Source: Chloroflexota bacterium (GTDB lineage Bacteria; Chloroflexota; Dehalococcoidia; UBA1127; JACQUN01). Taken from it: a stretch of DNA of 6,490 bases. The position numbers were made by a program, and so were the translations under genes. The notes beneath the pieces are model-generated. The model was given only the letters and a program-made list of their open reading frames with translations, had not been told where the DNA came from and made no database searches. This document shows positions 1 to 4,964 of this stretch, in pieces. The stretch covers positions 1 to 6,490 of the forward strand of contig JACQUN010000114.1 in assembly GCA_016210285.1 (NCBI GenBank), given 5' to 3'. Within the stretch, counting starts at the first letter, position 1. Each line of letters starts with the position of its first letter.

Positions 1-85
1 GCTCACGGCCCAGCCGCTCCACGATCTGCTCGTATTCAGCTTCGCTCAGGGCGACCTGCTCCAGGGCCTCTTTGGCGACGGGCAT
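1..85 (-). CDS. purL: PurL (phosphoribosylformylglycinamidine synthase), N-terminal 28 residues, runs off the window
   Basis: The ATG at 85 opens a frame that stays open to the window edge and reads MPVAKEALEQ, VALSEAEYEQ, IVERLGRE. The run LSEAEYEQIVERLGRE is the usual beginning of the large PurL subunit, where an LT/S-x-E-E-Y-x-x-I-x-x-x-LGREP motif precedes the first catalytic segment. PurL makes FGAM from FGAR, ATP and glutamine-derived ammonia in cytoplasmic purine synthesis. The start is supported by GAGG six to seven bases upstream. Only 12 bases separate it from the hicA stop, so it is probably translated from the same message as hicBA. The same 85 bases recur at 605-689. I infer this copy is the working one because its frame is still open at the edge, but the rest of the gene is not visible. 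Confidence 0.8.
   Translation of the reverse strand, partial: MPVAKEALEQVALSEAEYEQIVERLGRE
1..85. repeat. Direct repeat, left copy (purL 5' end)
   Basis: These 85 bases match 605-689 at 83 positions. The differences are A at 5 versus G at 609, and C at 26 versus T at 630. Both are synonymous third-position changes when read as purL (Arg CGT/CGC and Gln CAG/CAA). Identity ends two bases upstream of the ATG on the right side. On the left, this copy meets the window edge, so its full length cannot be seen. Confidence 0.95.
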
Positions 86-97
86 GGAGACCTCGTA

Positions 98-328
98 CTA
101 CAATAGATTGCGAAATTCCTGTGGAGTTAGCCCCATATCTTCCAGGATGCCTGCCAGGGTCTTGGGTTTGATCGTCTTCCCGGCATGCATGGGCAGCACT
201 AGCCGCGCCCTGTCGCGCTCCCGGTAGTAGACCGCATGGCTTCCCTTCTGTCGGTGGAACACAAATCCCACTTCTGTTGCTACTCTTACCACATCCCTGG
301 CAGTAACCACGGGGAGCCTTGAGGTCAC
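98..328 (-). CDS. hicA: HicA-family mRNA interferase toxin
   Basis: This 76-residue protein has the length and layout of HicA toxins, which have a double-stranded-RNA-binding-like fold and cleave mRNA in translation-independent fashion. It shows the typical N-terminus LPVVTARDVV, then an aromatic stretch GFVFHRQKGSHAVYY carrying the family's G-S-H motif with the expected catalytic histidine at H31. A basic segment, HAGKTIKPKTLAGIL, and the ending LTPQEFRNLL are also typical. Translation starts at a GTG that overlaps the hicB stop by four bases (GTGA), with an AGAGG stretch upstream, so the two are translationally coupled. The antitoxin gene comes first, as in the hicBA arrangement seen in many bacteria. 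The stop lies 12 bases before the purL start. Nothing looks damaged: the frame and the key histidine are intact, so I expect an active toxin. Confidence 0.9.
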   Translation of the reverse strand: MTSRLPVVTARDVVRVATEVGFVFHRQKGSHAVYYRERDRARLVLPMHAGKTIKPKTLAGILEDMGLTPQEFRNLL

Positions 329-549
329 AAGGTAACCTCTACCGGCTTGATCAGGATGTCCTCAACTGGGAGGGGTTCACCGTGTGCCTGAAGGCTCTCC
401 AGGTAGGCCTCTATCGCCTCTTTGATATTGGCCAGCGCTTCCTCCATAGTTTCACCTTGGCTGTGGCAGCCCTTGAGGGCCGGGCAGAGTGCGTGGTAGC
501 CCCCTTCCTCTTCCCGTTCCAGGATGACGGTAAAGTGATACTTTTCCAC
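325..549 (-). CDS. hicB: HicB-family antitoxin, short form
   Basis: This 74-residue protein neutralises HicA by binding it. Residues 1-50 give the degenerate RNase-H-like HicB fold: KYHFTVILEREEEGGYHALC, then PALKGCHSQGETMEEALANI with the family's G-C-x-S-x-G-x-T-x-E-E-A signature. The chain ends with LPVEDILIKPVEVTL, so there is no C-terminal ribbon-helix-helix or helix-turn-helix. Any autoregulation would need a different DNA-binding mode or partner. The GTG at 549 is the only credible start: an in-frame TAG lies three codons upstream, and an AGGAGG site (555-560) sits five bases before it. The stop overlaps the hicA start by four bases. The gene begins 38 bases after the stop of the truncated purL copy. 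Confidence 0.9.
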   Translation of the reverse strand: MEKYHFTVILEREEEGGYHALCPALKGCHSQGETMEEALANIKEAIEAYLESLQAHGEPLPVEDILIKPVEVTL

Positions 550-554
550 ATCCG

Positions 555-560
555 CCTCCT
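555..560 (-). promoter_or_regulatory. Ribosome binding site of hicB
   Basis: AGGAGG on the minus strand, five bases before the GTG at 549. It is a perfect Shine-Dalgarno core and is clearly stronger than the site before hicA. This fits antitoxin being made in excess over toxin. Confidence 0.75.
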
Positions 561-582
561 ATGCTCCGGACAAAGTTCCTCC

Positions 583-599
583 CCGTTCTAGTGGAACGG
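583..599. promoter_or_regulatory. Inverted repeat upstream of hicB, possible operator
   Basis: CCGTTC, five bases, GAACGG: a perfect six-base palindromic pair 34 to 50 bases upstream of the hicB start. It overlaps the stop codon of the truncated purL copy. Toxin-antitoxin operons are often autoregulated through such sites, but this HicB lacks an obvious DNA-binding domain. The role is a guess from position and symmetry only. Confidence 0.3.
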
Positions 600-689
600 A
601 GTCAGCTCGCGGCCCAGCCGCTCCACGATTTGCTCGTATTCAGCTTCGCTCAGGGCGACCTGCTCCAGGGCCTCTTTGGCGACGGGCAT
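588..689 (-). pseudogene. purL: Truncated purL 5' copy (33 codons)
   Basis: The ATG at 689 opens a frame identical in protein sequence to the left purL start for 28 residues, ending LGRE. It then adds LTPFH and a TAG stop. The tail does not look like PurL, where a proline-led segment would be expected after GRE. The copy is therefore cut at or near position 604. It keeps a good ribosome site, AAGGAG, about a dozen bases before the ATG, so the short peptide may still be translated. I infer that the sequence to its right is the original upstream region of purL and that the hicBA block separated it from the gene body. An independent origin of the match is excluded by the nucleotide identity. Confidence 0.75.
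605..689. repeat. Direct repeat, right copy (purL 5' end)
   Basis: Second copy of 1-85, offset by 604 bases and in the same orientation. The two copies flank hicBA. To the right of base 691 the sequences diverge completely. On the left this copy changes to unrelated sequence near 604, which may mark one junction. Confidence 0.95.
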
Positions 690-714
690 GGTCGCGAGCT
701 CTCCTTCGGCCTTT

Positions 715-816
715 CTAGGCCCCGGCCTTGGAATGCTGCCTTAGCCGCTCAAGAATCCACGTGCGGGCAAGGGTTGTCGGGCCGATGCCTAACCCATCGC
801 AGTAGCTACGCAATCC
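715..816 (-). pseudogene. Possible C-terminal remnant of an unrecognised gene upstream of purL
   Basis: A frame open for 33 codons ends at TAG (715-717), 25 bases before the truncated purL start. It reads IGPTTLARTWILERLRQ, then HSKAGA. The amphipathic, arginine-rich C-terminal look and the position just before purL suggest the tail of an upstream gene whose body was lost where the palindromic repeat begins at 822. A short complete ORF starting at TTG (813) is an alternative. I do not recognise the family. Evidence is only composition and position. Confidence 0.3.
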
Positions 817-821
817 CTACC

Positions 822-904
822 CTGTCATTCTGAGCCGCAGGCGAAGAATCTGGGGTGGGGCCTCCACCCCGGACCCTTCGTCGCTTCGCTTCTCAGGGTG
901 ACAG
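822..904. repeat. MITE-like palindromic intergenic repeat with 13-base imperfect terminal inverted repeats
   Basis: CTGTCATTCTGAG (822-834) pairs with CTCAGGGTGACAG (892-904), matching at 11 of 13 positions. Inside are a CGAAG/CTTCG pair and a perfect seven-base stem, GGGGTGG (852-858) with CCACCCC (864-870). The whole 83 bases could fold into one long hairpin. From general knowledge, repeats of this type with GTCATTCTGAG ends are scattered through intergenic regions of many environmental genomes. It has no coding capacity. It lies downstream of the M28 gene and could also weaken read-through from it. Confidence 0.7.
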
Positions 905-1052
905 TGGGTGAGCACTGCCCATTATTCTACCAGTTCCTTGTGCCCAACCCGCGTGCAGGAGGTCATCACGAGGCCTTTCCCAACGTGTAGCGACCCTGCC
1001 CGTTCGGCCTGATCCTGTTGAAGGACGAGCGCGGAGACCACGTGGCGCATCC
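905..1052. other. Gene-free stretch with coding-like but broken plus-strand frame
   Basis: No intact gene is visible between the repeat at 822-904 and the M28 stop. On the plus strand one frame reads YQFLVPNPRAGGHHEAFPNV, a TAG (988-990), then FGLILLKDERGDHVAHPYRT and on past 1052 into the 3' end of the M28 gene. Codons from 1003 on have mostly G or C in third position, as real genes here do. This may be the relic of a plus-strand gene that was overwritten. I cannot name it. Confidence 0.3.
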
Positions 1053-2480
1053 CTACCGCACCCCCACCGCCCGCATCGCCCGCGCGGAAGGCTTGCCCTC
1101 CACCTCACTGGCCAGGGCCTCCAGGTAGGCCAGGGCCAGGGCGATAGTATCGTCCAGGGCGCGGGCGTCCACGTGCTCCAGGGTGTCCTGGGGCGTGTGG
1201 ATGCGACTGAAGTCCGGGGTCGTCAGGATGACCGCCGGGATGTTGGCCCGCAGGAAGCTCTCGTGGTCGCTGAGGGCGTCAGGGGGCGCACCCGCCAGGT
1301 CCATTCCCAGCCCGTTCGCCACCTCGCGCAGCCGCAGTGCAAGGCTGGTGTGTCCGCGCGTGGCCAGGGGGATTGGGGAGCCCACCACGTCAAAGTTCAG
1401 CACCGCGAGGATGCGGGATCGCTCCTCCTGCGACAGCGACTCGACATAACGCTGGCTGCCCACCAGGCCGATCTCCTCGCTGCCAAAGCCCATGAAGCGC
1501 AGGGTGAAGGGGACGGAGCGGCCCGCCAGCTCCTCGGCCAGGGTCAGCACCACGGCGGTGCCGGAGGCGTTGTCGTTGGCCCCTGGCCCCGCCGGAACCG
1601 AGTCGTAGTGCCCTCCCAGAATCACCACCCTGGGGTCTGGGGCACTGCCCCGCAGCTCAGCGATGACGTTCTGGCTCTGGACCTCCTCCACTTTCACCCA
1701 CACCCGTACCTGCACCTCTCCCTTGGCAAGCACCCCCTTGAGGGCCTCGCCGTCCTCCTGGCTGATCCCTACCACGGGGATGGTGCTCCTGCTGGTGAGC
1801 GACCCCAGGGTAGGGCCTGGGCGATTGTTGTAGATGACAGCCGCTACGGCGCCCCGCCGGGCGGCGCTCTGCACCTTCTCGGTGAAGGTGATGGTGCCCC
1901 GCTGGATAAGGGCGACCTTGCCCTGCAACCCCTCGGCGGGGATGTCCTCCGCACGGGCCAGCCCCACCTCCACCAGCGGGCCAGCCACCCTTCCCGAGGT
2001 GGAGAAGCGCAGCGGCTCGGCCTGGAAGGTCTGCTCCTGGGGTCCCAGCAGGGTGAGGCCGGGCTCGGCAGAGGAGTACATCTCGATGGTGAAGGGCTGG
2101 GTCCTCACCTGATAGCCCAAGGCGCTAAAGCGGGAAGCCAGGTACTGGGCAGCCCGCGCCTCGCCGCCGGACTGGGAGTCCCGCCTCCCGATGGTCTCCG
2201 CCAGGGTGCGGATATACTCCCGGGCTCGCTGCCCCAGCACGGGCTCCCTGGGCGTCAGCGTCGCGAGAGGTGGCTCGGGAGAGGAGATGGCTTGCTGGGT
2301 CGGCGCAAGCGCAGGAGCTGGCGTGCTGGCGGCAGAGGATGTTGCCCCAGAAGGTGGTGGGACTGGGGTGGGAGAAGGAGCCGCCCGCCCGCCACAGGCA
2401 GCAGCCAGCAACGCCACTGCCAGCATGAAGCCCAGAAGGGATGGCGAGCGAGGGAACAGAGAGCCCTTGAGGCTTGTCAT
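1053..2480 (-). CDS. Secreted M28-family zinc aminopeptidase with PA domain, probable lipoprotein
   Basis: This 475-residue protein is built like exported M28 aminopeptidases, which remove N-terminal residues from peptides outside the cytoplasm. Residues 10-29 form a hydrophobic signal ending in LLAAAC, a lipobox-like site at C29, although alanine at -3 is not the classical residue. A Pro/Ser/Thr/Ala linker (about 33-76) follows. A protease-associated (PA) domain spans about 150-255, and the catalytic domain about 270-460. All expected two-zinc ligands are present: H291 in GGHYDS, D303 in GANDNASG, the E335-E336 pair in GSEE, D364 in LNFDVV and H428 in RIHTPQDT, with E335 as general base. The ATG lies six bases after the MMPL stop, with GGGAAG nine bases before it, so both are one operon. 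The last 20 or so residues go beyond the usual domain end. Confidence 0.92.
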   Translation of the reverse strand: MTSLKGSLFPRSPSLLGFMLAVALLAAACGGRAAPSPTPVPPPSGATSSAASTPAPALAPTQQAISSPEPPLATLTPREPVLGQRAREYIRTLAETIGRRDSQSGGEARAAQYLASRFSALGYQVRTQPFTIEMYSSAEPGLTLLGPQEQTFQAEPLRFSTSGRVAGPLVEVGLARAEDIPAEGLQGKVALIQRGTITFTEKVQSAARRGAVAAVIYNNRPGPTLGSLTSRSTIPVVGISQEDGEALKGVLAKGEVQVRVWVKVEEVQSQNVIAELRGSAPDPRVVILGGHYDSVPAGPGANDNASGTAVVLTLAEELAGRSVPFTLRFMGFGSEEIGLVGSQRYVESLSQEERSRILAVLNFDVVGSPIPLATRGHTSLALRLREVANGLGMDLAGAPPDALSDHESFLRANIPAVILTTPDFSRIHTPQDTLEHVDARALDDTIALALAYLEALASEVEGKPSARAMRAVGVR

Positions 2481-2486
2481 ACAGCG

Positions 2487-4700
2487 TCACTTCCCAGCTT
2501 CTTGGATTACCGGCGGGGCGCGGCCCTTGAGCCAGCGCGGGGCCCACCAGTTCAGGTCCCCCAGAATCCGCATGGTGGCGGGCACCAGCAAGGCTCGAAC
2601 GATGGTGGCATCCAGGAAGATGGCCAGGGCCATCCCCAGCCCCAGGGCCTTGACGAGCACAATGTCACCGGTCACGAAGGCCCCCATGACCAGGACCAGG
2701 ATGAGGGCGGCGCTGGTGATGATGCGTCCCGTGCGCTCCAGCCCCAGAGCCACGCTGGCGGTGTTGTCCTTCGTCGTGTCGTAGATCTCCTTGACCCGGC
2801 TCAGAAGGAACACCTCGTAGTCCATGCTCAGCCCATACAGGATGCAGAACATGATAATGGGCACCGACGCCTCTGTGAACCCCTCGGCCTGGAATCCCAG
2901 CAGGCCCTGGAAGTGGCCCTGCTGGAAGATGAAGACCAGGGCGCCGTAGCTGGCGAAGATGCTCAGGGTGTTCATAATCACCGCCTTCAAGGGCAGCAGC
3001 ACCGAGCGGAAAAGGAACAGCAGGGCGATGTAGATGGTGATCACGATGTAGATGATGATCTTGGGGAAGTCCCGATACATCACCTCCACGGCGTCCATGA
3101 GGTCGGCGGTCGTGCCGGTGATGTAGAACTGGAGGTCGCCACGGGGCGCCGTTGCGCGGATGTCCTTCACCAGCGCCTTGGTCTCATCCGCCAGGGGTGG
3201 GGTCTTGCTGTAGACGCGGACCAGCGTGGTGTCGCCCTTCGCCAGCTCCCCCAGGCCCCGCTTCAGCTCCGGGAAGGGGATCTCCGTGGGGTTGGAGTAG
3301 AGCAGGGCGTACTGGTCCCGGCTGAGGCGTGGGTCCAGCGTGGTGATGCCCTCCACGCGCGCCACGCGCGGGTCCTGGGCAAGCCTGTGGGTGAAGTCGT
3401 AGAGGGTGCCCACCGCTTGGCGGTTGAGGATGGAGCTCTGCGCCGTTACCACCACCAGGAGGGGCGAGAGCTCCCCTTCACCGAAGCGGGAGGCCAGCAC
3501 TTCCCAGCCCTGGCGCGCCTCGGCTTTGGCGGGCAGGATAGAGGCCCACGGCGAGCCCATCTTGACGCGCAGGAAGGGGATGCCCAGGGCCAGCAGGAAG
3601 ACTCCTACCAGCACCATGACCACGACCGGGTGGCGCATGACTACCGTGGCGACGCGACGCCACCAGCTTTCCTGGGACTCCCGCACGGGGATGATTCGCA
3701 GGGCATTGACCCTGGGTCCCAGCGCTCCCAGGATGGCGGGGAGCAGAGTCAGGGCTGCCATCAGCGAGATGCCCACGACCAACACGCCGCCGATGCCCAT
3801 GGAGCGCAGCATCATGAACTTGAAGAGGAGGAGCCCGGATAGCCCCAGGATGGTGGTCACGCCGGAGAATACCAGGGCCCGACCCGCCGTCGCAACGCTC
3901 ACGGCAACAGCTTCGGCCCGAGGCCGATGGGGCAGCTCCTCTCGGAACCGGCTCACCATCAGGAGGGAGTAGTCAATGGCGATGCCCAGCCCCAGCATGG
4001 TCACAACGTTCAGCACAAAGATGGACATGTCGGTCCACTGGGCCACGGCGTAGATAAGGGCCAGGGTCACCGCGACGCTAATGGCCCCTATAGCTACCGG
4101 AAGCCCTGCGGCAACGGCGCTGCCAAAGACCAGGAGAAGGGCGATGATGACCAGGGGGAAGGTGATCGTCTCAGCCCTCCGAAGGTCCCGCTCGCTCACC
4201 TTGTTCAGGTCTGAAAAGATGGCGATGCCGCCGGTGACCCACACCTGGAGCACATCGGAGTTGACCAGCGACCGCAGGCTCGGGTAGCGGTCCATGGCGG
4301 TGTCAATGTCGCTCTTGAGGAGCACCAGGGCATAGGTGGTGTGGCCGTCAGGGGAGACCATCCTGGGGTTGCCATCACTGTAGTGGGTGATTGTGCGGCT
4401 CACCTCAGGGGCCTGGCGCAGCGGGGCCAGGGCGGCCTCCATGGCCTGGATGAAAGGCGGGTCAGTGGCCTTCAGGCGGTCGCTGGAGAAAACGACGGTC
4501 AGCGACGCTGGGGGGACCCCTAGTCGCTGCTGCATGAGCTGGACGCCCCGCTCGGACTCGGTGTCAGCGCGGCCAAAGCCGCCCTTGAGGACTGAGGATG
4601 CGCGGGGCGCAAAGGCCAGGGCTAGAAGGAGGACCACAACCCAGAAGGCGATGACAGCCCAGCGGAACCGGACCATCAAGAGGCCGAACCCGTATAGCAT
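2487..4700 (-). CDS. MMPL/RND-family membrane transporter
   Basis: This 737-residue inner-membrane protein has the two-fold RND layout of MMPL (YdfJ/MmpL-like) transporters, which use the proton gradient to move lipids or hydrophobic compounds across the membrane. Each half has one transmembrane helix, an extracytoplasmic loop and a cluster of five helices. The helices lie near residues 12-30, 177-220, 228-248, 277-326, 358-377, 546-592, 614-634 and 659-708. The loops lie at about 35-170 and 380-540. Both halves keep the Asp-Tyr pair needed for proton relay in this family: D243-Y244 in GIAIDYSLLM and D627-Y628 in GLSMDYEVFL. The size is normal for non-mycobacterial members and no truncation is seen. 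The ATG at 700 of the preceding hundred (position 4700) has a GGAAGG too close to act as a normal ribosome site. The M28 peptidase follows after six bases. The substrate cannot be told from sequence. Confidence 0.93.
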   Translation of the reverse strand: MLYGFGLLMVRFRWAVIAFWVVVLLLALAFAPRASSVLKGGFGRADTESERGVQLMQQRLGVPPASLTVVFSSDRLKATDPPFIQAMEAALAPLRQAPEVSRTITHYSDGNPRMVSPDGHTTYALVLLKSDIDTAMDRYPSLRSLVNSDVLQVWVTGGIAIFSDLNKVSERDLRRAETITFPLVIIALLLVFGSAVAAGLPVAIGAISVAVTLALIYAVAQWTDMSIFVLNVVTMLGLGIAIDYSLLMVSRFREELPHRPRAEAVAVSVATAGRALVFSGVTTILGLSGLLLFKFMMLRSMGIGGVLVVGISLMAALTLLPAILGALGPRVNALRIIPVRESQESWWRRVATVVMRHPVVVMVLVGVFLLALGIPFLRVKMGSPWASILPAKAEARQGWEVLASRFGEGELSPLLVVVTAQSSILNRQAVGTLYDFTHRLAQDPRVARVEGITTLDPRLSRDQYALLYSNPTEIPFPELKRGLGELAKGDTTLVRVYSKTPPLADETKALVKDIRATAPRGDLQFYITGTTADLMDAVEVMYRDFPKIIIYIVITIYIALLFLFRSVLLPLKAVIMNTLSIFASYGALVFIFQQGHFQGLLGFQAEGFTEASVPIIMFCILYGLSMDYEVFLLSRVKEIYDTTKDNTASVALGLERTGRIITSAALILVLVMGAFVTGDIVLVKALGLGMALAIFLDATIVRALLVPATMRILGDLNWWAPRWLKGRAPPVIQEAGK

Positions 4701-4708
4701 ACCTTCCC

Positions 4709-4737
4709 ATTGTATGCGAGGGCCTTCGTAACGGCAA
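4709..4737 (-). promoter_or_regulatory. Candidate promoter of the MMPL-M28 operon
   Basis: On the minus strand, TTGCCG (4732-4737) and TACAAT (4709-4714) are separated by exactly 17 bases. They match the -35 and -10 consensus at four and five of six positions. Only eight bases lie between the -10 box and the ATG at 4700. Initiation about seven bases after the box would start the mRNA at or next to the start codon, giving a leaderless message. This agrees with the absence of a well-placed ribosome site. Confidence 0.5.
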
Positions 4738-4850
4738 CTGCGCTCAGGGCGCCCCTCTGGGCCAGGCGGAGCGTGAGCTGGCGTCCATTGAGGAGCGGCA
4801 CGTCATCGGGCCGGTGCCCTTAGCTGGCTGTTTAAAAAGGGGTGATCTGT
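4738..4850. other. Intergenic stretch with possible plus-strand coding relic
   Basis: No intact gene. A plus-strand frame ending at TAA (4856-4858) reads APLGQAERELASIEERHV, IGPVPLAG over about 4751-4828. Its first and third codon positions are G/C-rich, like real genes here. It has no start of its own and enters antisense MMPL sequence on the left. It may be the end of a lost gene. I do not recognise it. On the minus strand a short T-run (4832-4838 region) follows the hairpin cluster. Confidence 0.25.
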
Positions 4851-4928
4851 GGGGCTAAGCCCCATTGACGGGGGTCTGGGGGTGTCCCCCAGATACAATT
4901 CCCACCCCCTTCCTGGCTAGGAAGGGGG
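4851..4928. terminator. Three tandem GC-rich hairpins after the SCO1664 gene, possible terminator or palindromic repeat
   Basis: Three stem-loops stand in a row: GGGGC/GCCCC (4851-4863, three-base loop), TCTGGGGG/CCCCCAGA (4875-4893, three-base loop) and CCCCCTTCCT/AGGAAGGGGG (4905-4928, four-base loop). All are perfect stems. On the minus strand they come 37 bases after the SCO1664 stop, and a CCCCTTTTT run follows the last one about a dozen bases on, so intrinsic termination is plausible but not classical. The unit could instead be a dispersed intergenic repeat; no second copy is in this window. Confidence 0.5.
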
Positions 4929-4964
4929 ACAGGGGGATGGTCGAAGGAGTTTGTCCGCACCCTG

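Noticed and set aside
1..689. CRISPR or phage attachment interpretation of the 85-base direct repeats
   Set aside because: There are only two copies, the repeat is a gene 5' end, the spacer is a coding hicBA pair, and no integrase or cas gene is visible.
690..1052. tRNA or other structured RNA gene in the left intergenic region
   Set aside because: I looked for a cloverleaf and T-loop signature and found only the palindromic repeat at 822-904.
2125..2547. A 140-codon minus-strand frame across the MMPL-M28 junction
   Set aside because: It is a shadow of the M28 5' part in another frame. The M28 frame has a signal peptide, an exact ATG six bases after the MMPL stop and a ribosome site.
1173..3842. 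An 889-codon open frame on the plus strand
   Set aside because: It lies antisense to the M28 and MMPL genes, which have complete sets of catalytic and membrane motifs. Its translation is rich in H, Q, G and R with no recognisable domain. Long antisense frames are expected in GC-rich genes.
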